Positions 36,257 to 44,513 of a DNA stretch of 64,000 nt are shown here, in pieces (positions within the stretch are counted from its first letter, which is position 1; each line of letters starts with the position of its first letter). The DNA comes from Marinospirillum celere. Its GTDB lineage: Bacteria; Pseudomonadota; Gammaproteobacteria; Pseudomonadales; Halomonadaceae. The position numbers and the translations under genes are program-made. Below the pieces are notes generated by a model, which saw only the letters and a program-made list of their open reading frames with translations, was not told the DNA's origin and searched no databases. The DNA is taken from positions 558,001 through 622,000 of the forward strand of contig NZ_FOLH01000001.1 in NCBI RefSeq assembly GCF_900112235.1, read 5' to 3'.

Positions 36257-37132
36257 TCAAGTATTCAACAAGGGCAGTAGCTGATTTTTCCAAATGGATT
36301 CCTGAAAGCGTTCACGAAACCAGCCCAGGTGCCCAATACGTTTTTCACCAATATCTTTGGGAGCCAGGAATTTAAGGTCAACCTCTGCCTGGGTGAAAAA
36401 ACGATGCAGGGACTTAATATTAAGGGGGCTGAGCATTTCATCATCCGTGAAAGCCAGACCATGAATAGGGATCTTCACCTGATCAAACCTTGCCCTGACT
36501 TCCTGACCTTCCGCGCTAACCATATACTCTGGGTTTAAGCACCAACGACGCCATTGGCGCATCACCTGGCCGGGCAGATCACCAACCATCTTGAGGCGGC
36601 CACCCGGATAGTAACCCAGCAGACGAACACTCACCGGGGCGATGAAAAACCACAGCAGCCAAACAATACGCCGAGTCGGAGCGGAGTTTTGACGCCAGTA
36701 GCCGCTACCACTGGTAATGGTGATGGCTTTGGACAACTGATTCACTTCTGGAATCAAGCCCAGCAGCTGGCCGCCAACGCTATGGCCTATCCAATGAGTG
36801 TCCAGTTGGGGGTAGTGCTCTCGGGCATAACGAATCACCGCGCTACAGTCCTGTTCCGCCCACTCAATCAGATCCGTTGTGCAATCACGCAGGTGGCCCT
36901 GCAGTGAATCACCGGTACCAAAGTAATCAAAGGTTATGACTATTAGCCCCTGGCTTTGCAGAAAACAGGCAAATTTTTCATAGCATCCCTGAGGAACACC
37001 CATAGCACCAGCGATAATCACCAGTGCGCGAGGCTCACCAGAGGCTGCAAACAAACGCAGACTGATCGAGCGCTGATCGCGGATACTAAGCTCAAGGGTC
37101 TGGTAACGGCTGTCATTGCTAAGAGAGTTCAT
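36257..37132 (-). CDS. alpha/beta hydrolase
   Basis: A 291-residue alpha/beta-hydrolase. The nucleophile elbow is WIGHSVGGQLLG (catalytic Ser in GHSVG); FDYFGTGDS is an oxyanion-side loop, and GEKRIGHLGWF near the end supplies the catalytic His. It resembles S33-type lipases/esterases. GGAG precedes the ATG. It lies 13 bases downstream of a MarR-family regulator and is probably under its control from the palindromic operator. Substrate unknown. Confidence 0.88.
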   Translation of the reverse strand: MNSLSNDSRYQTLELSIRDQRSISLRLFAASGEPRALVIIAGAMGVPQGCYEKFACFLQSQGLIVITFDYFGTGDSLQGHLRDCTTDLIEWAEQDCSAVIRYAREHYPQLDTHWIGHSVGGQLLGLIPEVNQLSKAITITSGSGYWRQNSAPTRRIVWLLWFFIAPVSVRLLGYYPGGRLKMVGDLPGQVMRQWRRWCLNPEYMVSAEGQEVRARFDQVKIPIHGLAFTDDEMLSPLNIKSLHRFFTQAEVDLKFLAPKDIGEKRIGHLGWFRERFQESIWKNQLLPLLNT

Positions 37133-37145
37133 GGAATAGCTCCAA

Positions 37146-37559
37146 TTAGAAGTTTTTTAGCAGATGGTGAAGAAAACGCAGCACGACCTGAATTTCTTCA
37201 GGCGTGAAGCCTTCTGTCAGTGCGGCATTTAACTGATCGATCAGTGGCCGGGCCTGTTGGATTTTGCTACTGCCCAGCTCGGTTAAATACAGGCGTGAAG
37301 CACGCTTATCCTGTTCGCAGGGTTGGCGACGTATCAGGCCATTCTCTTCCATGCGACCTGCCAAGCCAGTGAGCGCTGGATTATTGAGATTGAGCTGATC
37401 GGCCAGATCCTTCTGTAAGCAACCAGGATTGCGAGCAATCAGAAAAAGGGCACCCAACTGAGTTACACCCACCCCAAGCTGATCACGTGCTTCATGATCA
37501 GCGTGTTGGTAAACCCGGTGACGGGCCATGTTAAGCAAATAGAAAAGACGTTGATCCAT
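37146..37559 (-). CDS. MarR-family transcriptional regulator
   Basis: A 137-residue winged-helix repressor, starting at the ATG for MDQRLFYLLNMARHR; the longer frame lacks a start site and runs through the operator. The wHTH reads CLQKDLADQLNLNNPALTGLAGRMEENGLIRR (key residues only: LADQL, LTGLAGRM), followed by the wing CEQDKRASRLYLTELG with the conserved Asp and Arg. It probably represses itself and the downstream hydrolase by binding the 20-bp palindrome in front of it. Confidence 0.9.
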   Translation of the reverse strand: MDQRLFYLLNMARHRVYQHADHEARDQLGVGVTQLGALFLIARNPGCLQKDLADQLNLNNPALTGLAGRMEENGLIRRQPCEQDKRASRLYLTELGSSKIQQARPLIDQLNAALTEGFTPEEIQVVLRFLHHLLKNF

Positions 37560-37572
37560 GGGTTTCGGCCAA

Positions 37573-37592
37573 TTAGTTTGTATACGAACTAA
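37573..37592. promoter_or_regulatory. probable MarR operator palindrome
   Basis: TTAGTTTGTATACGAACTAA is a 20-bp inverted repeat with one mismatched pair, ending 14 bases before the MarR start codon. A second, wider inverted repeat, GCCAATTA (37568-37575) and TAATTGGC (37613-37620), encloses it. Position and symmetry fit a MarR dimer site. Confidence 0.7.
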
Positions 37593-37650
37593 AATATAGT
37601 TCAGATCCAAATTAATTGGCAAGGAAAAATAAAAATATCAGAAAAAAGGC

Positions 37651-37678
37651 TTGCAATTCAGCCGCTCGCACCTATAAT
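37651..37678 (+). promoter_or_regulatory. tRNA-Val promoter
   Basis: TTGCAA (37651-37656) and TATAAT (37673-37678) with a 16-base spacer lie about 38 bases before the tRNA. A good sigma-70 promoter. Confidence 0.75.
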
Positions 37679-37715
37679 ACGCAGCCATTGAAAGGCAACG
37701 CCTTCAACCGATTTT

Positions 37716-37792
<77 letters not shown>

Positions 37793-37822
37793 AAAAAATT
37801 CTGAGAAATCAGAGACTTAAAA

Positions 37823-37846
37823 ACCGAGCCCAGTGCTCGGTTTTTT
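37823..37846 (+). terminator. terminator after tRNA-Val
   Basis: A 7-bp stem ACCGAGC/GCTCGGT with a 5-base loop and a run of six T residues. Confidence 0.88.
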
Positions 37847-37860
37847 CGTTGGGGCTCGAT

Positions 37861-38033
37861 GTGCCCAGATTGTGCCCAAATTGTGCCCATTTCTGACGCT
37901 GACCTCTGTTTTTTTACTCAAAAATGACCTTTACACTCATGGGCACGCTTTTGACCTTTACCTGAAATCGCTGACCTCTACCATCAATTTTTAAACTGAC
38001 CTCTTACCCAATTCTGAGCACACCTTTGGGCAC
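37861..38033. repeat. attachment-site-like field of short repeats
   Basis: GTGCCCA occurs three times at exactly 11-bp spacing (37861, 37872, 37883) and twice inverted (TGGGCAC at 37940 and 38027). TGACCTYT occurs five times in direct orientation (37900, 37925, 37952, 37972, 37997; steps of 20-27 bp). Around the fourth copy, 37969-37984 is the exact reverse complement of 16 bases of the tRNA (37753-37768). This arrangement resembles arm-type and core sites of a tyrosine integrase next to a tRNA target. No integrase gene is visible in the window. Confidence 0.55.
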
Positions 38034-38114
38034 AGAGCCAGTGTTAGCCGATCGTTTTTTTGCACACTTCATATTATGATCAGAAGCACTTGTGTTTTTC
38101 ATAGGATGAAGAGA

Positions 38115-38477
38115 ATGCCCAGAGCTGCAGTGATTGATTTACCTGTTAAAGAGCGGCGAGGCACACCTGCCCAGTTTCACGACTTGGACAAGCAGACGTT
38201 CATTAGTGTACCCCTAGCCAGTCGCAGAGAGCACCCCAGTCTTATCTGCAGGATTTCTGAGAGCGTTTGGCAGAAGGTGCTTCCTGGCGTTGAGAAGGAG
38301 CAGGAAACCTTTGGCAAGACGCGCAAGTTTCTGAACCACCTGGTTGCTTTGGGTAGCGATGTTGCAGAATCCCTGGAGCCGGGCAGGGAAGCGCCCATGT
38401 TGGCAGGTTTGCTGGATGGGGAGGAATATATCCTGCGTTGCCTGAGAACTAAAGATGCTTTCTACTTGCTGGAGTGA
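38115..38477 (+). CDS. hypothetical protein
   Basis: A 120-residue protein with no family I recognise. The ATG at 38115 has AGGATGAAGAGA upstream; earlier in-frame ATGs at 38076 and 38106 lack good sites. It is soluble, mixed alpha/beta by composition, with a basic N-terminal third and an acidic C-terminal half. It is the first gene after the tRNA-linked repeat field, so it belongs to the putative island. Confidence 0.5.
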   Translation: MPRAAVIDLPVKERRGTPAQFHDLDKQTFISVPLASRREHPSLICRISESVWQKVLPGVEKEQETFGKTRKFLNHLVALGSDVAESLEPGREAPMLAGLLDGEEYILRCLRTKDAFYLLE

Positions 38478-38502
38478 TCGGGCCACAGTTTGGCTGGTGC
38501 CG

Positions 38503-38601
38503 CTATTTTTTACTGCGGTGTCGAAGACCCAGCCACAGAAAGATAGGGGTTAGAATGCACCCAACTGTCAAAACTAGCAATGTCATCAAATCGGCACTCA
38601 T
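38503..38601 (-). CDS. possible 32-residue single-span membrane protein
   Basis: A short frame reading MSADLMTLLVLTVGCILTPI, then a further hydrophobic stretch and a basic tail ending in RHRSKK. One membrane helix with positive cytosolic end is typical of small membrane proteins. The ribosome site (AAGAGCC) is weak, so expression is uncertain. Confidence 0.4.
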   Translation of the reverse strand: MSADLMTLLVLTVGCILTPIFLWLGLRHRSKK

Positions 38602-38801
38602 TTTTAAGGCTCTTGCAAGCAAGGTGTACCCTGCTTCTTCATTTAGGCGTCGGTGATTGTCGCAGGCATGACTTATTATTCTATCTGAAGTCTCTATTGT
38701 TATTTGTTAACTTAATATCTCTCAATGCTGTCAAGTTTTCTATGACGACTTGGTGCTGAGTCAAGAGGTTTACTTCAAGAGTTGAAAATAAGGAATTTTA
38801 T

Positions 38802-38978
38802 ATGCCGTCAAAATTATCATCTTTTTTGATTAAGTGCTCTTGTTGCGGGTGGGAGAAAGTGATTGTTCCTAAACAGGATGATTTGGCAGCGCATGAATGT
38901 CCTGTCCAGGCTTGCCCTTCTTGTAGCTCAAATTCGACTATAATTGAGTTTTTGCATGAGTCCAGGCCTGGGGAGTAA
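38802..38978 (+). CDS. small zinc-ribbon protein
   Basis: A 58-residue protein with two Cys pairs: CSCCGWEK near the N-terminus and CPSC near the C-terminus, fitting a zinc ribbon. It resembles the 68-residue protein at 44791, which shares the C-x2-CGW-x-K pattern. AAGGAA lies 12 bases upstream of the ATG. The DUF4236 gene starts two bases after its stop, so the two form an operon. Function unknown. Confidence 0.7.
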   Translation: MPSKLSSFLIKCSCCGWEKVIVPKQDDLAAHECPVQACPSCSSNSTIIEFLHESRPGE

Positions 38979-38980
38979 CC

Positions 38981-40321
38981 ATGGCATTTCGTTTTCGTCA
39001 GCATCTGCGTATAGCTCCGGGTATTCGACTGAATTTTGGTAAGCGGGGTGTCAGTCTATCTGCTGGTGTGCGTGGTGCCACAGTAACTGCCGGACAGCGA
39101 GGCGTGCACGGCAATGTGGGTTTGCCTGGTTCAGGCTTGTCTTACCGCACCCGGTTGGATAAAACTCCGCGTCAGCGCCAAAGAGCTCAGGAAGAAGAAG
39201 CCCGCCAGTACCGTCACCAGCACCAACAAGAGCTGCAAGATGGTGCATCTGAAATGGCCCGCGTTCGATTGATCCTGAATGACAAGGGCCAGTTGCGCAT
39301 TGAGGATGTAAATCACCAAGAAATAACCGGTAATGTACGGCGACGTCTGCTGCAGGATTATCGCGAAGACATTCAGGAGTGGCTGGAAATAGAATGTGAG
39401 CGAATCAATGGCGATATGGACCTGCTGCAGAACCTTCATCTGGATACACTTGCACCGGATGCCCCAGCACCCTCTTATGAAATCCTGCCGTTTACTGAGC
39501 CAAGCCCACAAAAGCCACGGTTTGAAGCGATTCCCAGTCGACCCACGCCACCACCTGCTTTTGAAATTCGCTGGTGGGAGCGTCTCTGGCCGGGACGAGC
39601 TGCCAGTAAAACCCGTACATGGGAAGAAGCCCATCACCAGTGGCAACAGGCGGATCAGCAATGGCAAGTGGATCAAGAGCAACACCGGCTAAAACAAGAG
39701 GCTGTAGAAACCGAGTACCAAAAACAAATGCAGGGTTGGCGAGAGCGAAAAGACAAACACCTAAAAGGGCAGGCCGAGGAGGATGCCGCCTTTGCGCAGC
39801 GCCTATTAACGGAAACCAAGTTAATGGGTGAGGTACTCGAAGCTGAGCTTAGTGCACTGGACTGGCCCCGTGAAACCCTGATTGATTTTGAAGTGGGGGA
39901 GCAGGGTCGTCACTTGGCGATCGATGTTGACCTGCCAGGGATGGATCAGTTTCCTGACAAGAAAGCCCGCCTTGGCGCGCGAGAATTACGCTTGGTGATC
40001 ACCAGTAAAAGTCAGACCCAATTGCGCCAAGAATATGCTCATCACCTACATGCCGTTCTGCTCAGAGTGTTGGGTACGGCTTTTGCGAGCCTGCCCAGCA
40101 TTCAGACTATTACACTGTCCGGCTACACCCAGCGTATGGATTCGGCCACCGGGCATGAAGAAGATGACTATCTGATTTCGGTTCGGGTAGAGCGTATAGC
40201 CTTTGCCGCCATTAACTTTAACAATCTGGATGCTGTTGATCCCATCCAGGCTCTGGAAGCTTTTGAGCTGGTTAGAGATATGAGCAAATCCGGGATTTTC
40301 AAAACAATAGCGCCTTTATGA
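38981..40321 (+). CDS. DUF4236-domain protein with long coiled-coil region
   Basis: A 446-residue protein. Residues 1-60 are a DUF4236 domain: MAFRFRQHLRIAPGIRLNFG, then GVSLSAGVRGATVTAG and LPGSGLSYRT. A charged, Gln-rich coiled-coil region (about 60-110 and 205-270) and a C-terminal alpha/beta domain follow. DUF4236 proteins have unknown function and often sit in accessory regions. It is co-transcribed with the zinc-ribbon gene and convergent with telA. Confidence 0.82.
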   Translation: MAFRFRQHLRIAPGIRLNFGKRGVSLSAGVRGATVTAGQRGVHGNVGLPGSGLSYRTRLDKTPRQRQRAQEEEARQYRHQHQQELQDGASEMARVRLILNDKGQLRIEDVNHQEITGNVRRRLLQDYREDIQEWLEIECERINGDMDLLQNLHLDTLAPDAPAPSYEILPFTEPSPQKPRFEAIPSRPTPPPAFEIRWWERLWPGRAASKTRTWEEAHHQWQQADQQWQVDQEQHRLKQEAVETEYQKQMQGWRERKDKHLKGQAEEDAAFAQRLLTETKLMGEVLEAELSALDWPRETLIDFEVGEQGRHLAIDVDLPGMDQFPDKKARLGARELRLVITSKSQTQLRQEYAHHLHAVLLRVLGTAFASLPSIQTITLSGYTQRMDSATGHEEDDYLISVRVERIAFAAINFNNLDAVDPIQALEAFELVRDMSKSGIFKTIAPL

Positions 40322-40365
40322 GTAAAGCTCGCTGCTTCTGCAGCTTTAGCCCGTTTAATAAGCTG

Positions 40366-41448
40366 CTAAGAAGTGGCGGCAACCCTGGCATTCAAAGCCG
40401 CAAGTCGATCGATTTGTTCATCAAGCAGGGGTAGGGCATCTTTGCGATAGGTGTGTAGCTCAACCAGGGCACCCAGCATGTCTTCAAAAGCCTTTTCCAG
40501 GGTGTCCAGATCAATCAGCGTGTTACTGGCTTGCTTCTGAATATCCACGCCCTGCTGACGCAACTGCTGTGCGGTGCCTGCCAACAGTTGGTTGGTGGTA
40601 TCGTTGAGCGCTGCGATCTGATTCAGCACCAGCTTTTGATTGCTGAGGGCCAGAGCAACAGTGACGGCCACCTGCAAGGCGCTGAGAGTGACATTCAGGG
40701 CGCGATCCACACCCCGTATTAGCTCGCGATTGTTACGAATAATGATTTCCTGGGCAATAACCCCCTGCTGGCAGACGCTCATCTGCTGCTGAAGATCCAG
40801 GGTTCTCTGCCGCAAGGGGAAAAGTAATTCATCCTGCAGCCAGCGTTGCTCTTCAGGCTCAGAGGCTGTCGTGATGCGCTCTTGTAAATGCTGATCCACT
40901 TCGCGTGTGAAAAGGATTTGCTGGTGCAGGGCTGTCAGGGTGTCCTTCAAGGCTTTTTGATCCTTGGCCAGTGTCAGGTTATCGCGCTTAAGCCGCTCTT
41001 TACCCGCCTCCAGAGCCTCCAGAATCTGATTCAAAGCCTCCTGAGCTGTCTCAAATTGACGGAAATACCGCTGCAAAGGGCTGGGCATTCCCGGCAGACG
41101 ATTCAGCAAAGCCTGAAAGCCACGCGCTTCCAGTTGCTGCTGCTGGGGATCAAGTGCCTGCATCTTGCGCTGAAGTTGCTCCAGCAGCCGGGCAACAGGG
41201 CCACCATCACGTGCAGCTGCGGCCAGTTCCGGCAAAGGTGCCTGCAACAGCTCGCTTTGCTGACGCGCCTCTTGTTGCAGTGGTAGCCCGAGCTGATCAA
41301 CCGTGTCCCTTTGATCCTGCGTACTCTTTTCCAGTAACTGACTTAGCCAGGCATCCGGTTTAACTTCGGGTATGGCCTGTTGGGAAGCTGCTTCCAGCTC
41401 GTCCTGGATTTGTTGGTCGATACTTTCCGGTGATGGCAAAGCAAGCAT
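40366..41448 (-). CDS. TelA-family toxic anion resistance protein
   Basis: A 360-residue helical, cytosolic protein of the TelA/YaaN family (tellurite and related stress resistance). LERYFRQFETAQ-like and ELLFPLRQRTLDLQQQ stretches, the LTLAKDQKAL segment and IRNNRELIRGVDRALNVTLSA are family hallmarks. The gene lies 20 bases downstream of an XpaC-like membrane protein, matching the xpaC-yaaN pairing of Bacillus. No tellurite-reducing genes are nearby, so the real stress signal is unknown. Confidence 0.87.
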   Translation of the reverse strand: MLALPSPESIDQQIQDELEAASQQAIPEVKPDAWLSQLLEKSTQDQRDTVDQLGLPLQQEARQQSELLQAPLPELAAAARDGGPVARLLEQLQRKMQALDPQQQQLEARGFQALLNRLPGMPSPLQRYFRQFETAQEALNQILEALEAGKERLKRDNLTLAKDQKALKDTLTALHQQILFTREVDQHLQERITTASEPEEQRWLQDELLFPLRQRTLDLQQQMSVCQQGVIAQEIIIRNNRELIRGVDRALNVTLSALQVAVTVALALSNQKLVLNQIAALNDTTNQLLAGTAQQLRQQGVDIQKQASNTLIDLDTLEKAFEDMLGALVELHTYRKDALPLLDEQIDRLAALNARVAATS

Positions 41449-41467
41449 TTGATATCCTCATCCAGTG

Positions 41468-42412
41468 TTAGCTCATAACCGAGCGATCGTATTCATTTAA
41501 CTGCTCACTGAAGCGTTTCAACTCATTGAGAGCCTGGTTGGCCGCTTCTGTGCCCCCGCGCTGATCGGTATTAATGCTGGCCAGGGAGGTCAGGGTGGTA
41601 TCCAAAGTCGTTAGTGCCATTTCATTTTCTGCCATCAATTCCAAAAGCCGATTGTGCAACTGCTCGATCAAGCGCTGACGATCTTCCAATGCCTGCTTTT
41701 CAGCCTGATGGCGAGCCCCCTGCAAGCGTCGTTTGACGTACTCTTGATCCAGGCCCTGCAAACTGCCCAGCAAAGGCTCCATGGCCTCAAAACGATCCAC
41801 GGCATACTGCAAAGAGCGCAAAGCCAACTGCCGGAGCCGTCGGGCGGTGATTTCATCGGGTTGAAAACGCCTGGCCAACAAGTTCGCTAGTTGCAGGTAA
41901 CGGCTGTAAAAACGATCCGGCTGCTGCAAGTAAAGCGGCTTTTCTAAAAGCTGGGGGTAGCCTCGCAAAATCTCCTTCAAGGCTGCCAGGCGATGGAGTA
42001 GGGGGTCATCCTGGCGTGTCAGGTGACTGGCCTTCAGTTCAGAGGTGCCTCTCTCCTGGTTTTCCTGCATGGCGGCCTGCTTTCTTTTTTCAGCCAGGTC
42101 ATCTTGAGTTTTGCGCCGCTGAGCATTTAATTCCTGCTCATAACCGGCATCGACCAGTAGTTTGATCATTACTGGCATCAAAACACCCGTTAACCAGCCT
42201 AGCAAAGTGGGGCCAAAACCACCCCAAAAGGTACTCACCCCCAGGAAAAAACTAATCACGGGCAGCATAAAGGCATAGGTGCCGATCACCCGGAAGCGGC
42301 CAGGGTTCCTGTGCTTAGGCAGTACCCAGCCGGGGTTATAAATCCCCAGCATCAGCATGACAGGGCTAATCATAAACAAACCCAGCGCCATGCCTTGCAG
42401 AAAAAATGACAT
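41468..42412 (-). CDS. XpaC-like membrane-anchored protein
   Basis: A 314-residue protein with three N-terminal hydrophobic segments (about 5-25, 45-62 and 68-85) and a long charged helical cytosolic part. Its position directly upstream of a TelA-family gene and its two-part layout fit XpaC-type partners of TelA/YaaN, though sequence similarity was judged only by eye. The two proteins probably act as a membrane-associated pair. Confidence 0.65.
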   Translation of the reverse strand: MSFFLQGMALGLFMISPVMLMLGIYNPGWVLPKHRNPGRFRVIGTYAFMLPVISFFLGVSTFWGGFGPTLLGWLTGVLMPVMIKLLVDAGYEQELNAQRRKTQDDLAEKRKQAAMQENQERGTSELKASHLTRQDDPLLHRLAALKEILRGYPQLLEKPLYLQQPDRFYSRYLQLANLLARRFQPDEITARRLRQLALRSLQYAVDRFEAMEPLLGSLQGLDQEYVKRRLQGARHQAEKQALEDRQRLIEQLHNRLLELMAENEMALTTLDTTLTSLASINTDQRGGTEAANQALNELKRFSEQLNEYDRSVMS

Positions 42413-42428
42413 TCAAACCCTGCCTGTT

Positions 42429-43169
42429 TTATCGAAGCCCGATGCGATTCAAAACCTCAGGCAAGTTAGCAATCCAGCGGGTGTGTCCCTCAACCAGATC
42501 GGAAAAGTCATGATTGACGGTCGGGCCAACTGCCTCACCCAACCCCGCAGGACGCGACATACCCAGGTTAACCCATTGGTACAAATGTTTGAGAATATAA
42601 TCCTTGTCCGAGTAGCAGTTATGCAACTGACCTTGCACCGCAGAGGCGGCTTTACACCACTTCTTCTCTTTACTACGGCCAACCGCACCGCCAAGCAGTA
42701 CCGCATGATCAACCCAGGGCTTAGGCTGAGCAGCCAGAGCCAGAAGTGCAGAAAACACAACTCGCGCACCGAGTGAATGGCCAATTAAAGTCACCGGCAC
42801 ACCTTGCTCGCGAATTTGCACAGCCAGCTTCTGACCGGCAAGCTGAGCATTCAACATCGCCGTATGCCAGGGGTTGATCGCCAAACGCACCAGCCGCTGC
42901 GCACCTTTGGCAGAAGCAAGGGCAGCGCCAAACTCCACAAGCTCCTTTTTGGACTTGGACTCCCAGGTAAAATAGTGAACAGGCGTAGTCTGCCTGAAGG
43001 CAGAAAGGGCTTCCAGCCAATCTTTGGCTTCCTGATCGTCCTGCGTTAAAAAACCATTAACAATAATAACGCGATGAGCACTATCAGAGCTGCCAGGTCG
43101 GCAAGGGATAATGCGGTGCCGGGTCGATATAGCCAAAGGCTTGGGCTTAGAAAAGCTGGTTTGGTTCAT
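42429..43169 (-). CDS. DUF726-like alpha/beta hydrolase
   Basis: A 246-residue protein with an alpha/beta-hydrolase fold. IIVNGFLTQDDQEAKDW and YFTWESKSKKEL are followed by the nucleophile elbow VTLIGHSLGARVVFSALLAL and NCYSDKDYILKHLYQ, a pattern of DUF726 (TMCO4-like) proteins. It is first in a probable operon with the XpaC- and TelA-like genes (16- and 19-base gaps). Substrate unknown; a role in membrane lipid or stress responses is inference. Confidence 0.8.
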   Translation of the reverse strand: MNQTSFSKPKPLAISTRHRIIPCRPGSSDSAHRVIIVNGFLTQDDQEAKDWLEALSAFRQTTPVHYFTWESKSKKELVEFGAALASAKGAQRLVRLAINPWHTAMLNAQLAGQKLAVQIREQGVPVTLIGHSLGARVVFSALLALAAQPKPWVDHAVLLGGAVGRSKEKKWCKAASAVQGQLHNCYSDKDYILKHLYQWVNLGMSRPAGLGEAVGPTVNHDFSDLVEGHTRWIANLPEVLNRIGLR

Positions 43170-43243
43170 CTCACATCCTGTTGAGGCAAGCTGCTCTATT
43201 TAAAGCATAAGCTGATTGATCAATGCAATATTACCGGATAAAG

Positions 43244-43258
43244 CGACATTGAATGTCG
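43244..43258. promoter_or_regulatory. palindromic operator candidate for the WYL regulator
   Basis: CGACATTGAATGTCG is a perfect inverted repeat (7-bp arms, one central base) between the divergent DUF726 and WYL genes. Related AACGACA and GCGACA half-sites occur at 43290 and about 44427, before and after the WYL gene. Confidence 0.55.
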
Positions 43259-43308
43259 TTTTGCTGCTATATTTTTACGTAAAACTAAAGAACGACACCT
43301 CATAACGT

Positions 43309-43336
43309 TTTACATGTTTATTTTAGGCATTATAGT
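43309..43336 (+). promoter_or_regulatory. promoter candidate for the WYL regulator
   Basis: TTTACA and TATAGT separated by 16 bases lie about 40 bases before the start codon, downstream of the palindrome. Confidence 0.5.
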
Positions 43337-43374
43337 CTTTAGAGTGTTCCCTACCCAGACAAGGAGATTAAGGA

Positions 43375-44394
43375 ATGTCGGAAAGCAAGGACACACTGCT
43401 CAGGTTGCTCACCACCTTGCAGTTAATACCTCGCCACCCCGGACGCATTGCCACAACAACACTGCAAGGCAAGCTTGCCGACCGTGGATTTAGTATTGAC
43501 CTGCGCTCACTCCAGCGTGATCTTAAAGAAAAACTGTCCAGTCACTTTCCGCTGATCTGTGATGAATCGGTGCGCCCGTTTCGCTGGAGCTTCATTGCTG
43601 ATGCCCAGATCAATCTGCCCGAGCTCGACACTCCCGCAGCTCTGACCCTCTGCCTTGCAGAAGAACAACTGAGAAGCCTGTTGCCAGCCAGCGTTGCTGA
43701 CCAGCTCAAGCCACAGTTTCAAGCCGCTCGTCAGCATCTCGATAGCCTAGAACATAACCAGCTGGCAGGCTGGGCCAAGCGGGTACGGGCACTACCCAAC
43801 GGCAAGGCTTTAATCCCAGCCCCCTTAAAAGATGAAATCTGGTCGAAAGTTAGCGAAGCCCTCTTGCATCAGCAACAGCTTGAAGTGACCTACCTAAGCC
43901 GCGCCCAGCAAAAAGCCAAGACTTTTACCCTGCATCCAGTTGGACTGGTGTCACGCTATTCGCTCAGCTACCTGATTGCTCAGGTCGAAGGTTATGACAA
44001 CCTGCGCCACTTTGCCTTGCACCGATTACAGAGTGCGACCTTGTTAGATCGGCCCAGCAACCCTCATCCTGAATTTGATTTAGACGCCTACATTCAAAGC
44101 GGTGCTTTGACCTGGAAAACAGAGGAAGGCACTACCCAGCTGATTGCCGATGTTCACCCGCAACTGGCTTGGATCTTAAAAGAAACCCCGTTGAGCGAAG
44201 AACAAACCCTCGCCCCGATAAAAGGGAGTGAATGGGAGCGGCTGGAAGCCAATGTAGTGCAGGACAAAGAAACCCTCTGGTGGATTCATGGGCTGAATGA
44301 CAAGATTCATGTTCATGAGCCCCAGGAGTGGGTGGAGGAGATTAAACAAACACTTAGCAAGCTTAACGATTTCTACGGGATGGCAGTTAAGTGA
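43375..44394 (+). CDS. WYL-domain transcriptional regulator
   Basis: A 339-residue regulator: an N-terminal winged helix (about 1-70, with RSLQRDLKEKL as recognition region), a WYL domain (about 155-240; FTLHPVGLVSRYSLSYLIAQ corresponds to the LHPYGLVxRxxxWYLxA pattern) and a C-terminal WCX-like domain. AAGGAG precedes the ATG. WYL regulators of this layout often control phage-defence loci and repress themselves (family knowledge). Here it heads the plus-strand run that leads to the GTPase-like gene group. Confidence 0.88.
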   Translation: MSESKDTLLRLLTTLQLIPRHPGRIATTTLQGKLADRGFSIDLRSLQRDLKEKLSSHFPLICDESVRPFRWSFIADAQINLPELDTPAALTLCLAEEQLRSLLPASVADQLKPQFQAARQHLDSLEHNQLAGWAKRVRALPNGKALIPAPLKDEIWSKVSEALLHQQQLEVTYLSRAQQKAKTFTLHPVGLVSRYSLSYLIAQVEGYDNLRHFALHRLQSATLLDRPSNPHPEFDLDAYIQSGALTWKTEEGTTQLIADVHPQLAWILKETPLSEEQTLAPIKGSEWERLEANVVQDKETLWWIHGLNDKIHVHEPQEWVEEIKQTLSKLNDFYGMAVK

Positions 44395-44513
44395 TTAAAT
44401 CATAATGCACTCTAATGTATCTAAGGCGACACAAAATGACGCTTAAGTATCGATAATGGTCGTTATAGCATCTCTTGGGTGCTGGTCACTAAAAGTCGAA
44501 AAGGAGTCTTACT

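Noticed and set aside
38474-38656. 60-codon plus-strand frame
   Set aside because: Overlaps the previous gene, lacks a ribosome site and has a non-protein-like basic composition; the minus-strand small frame fits better.
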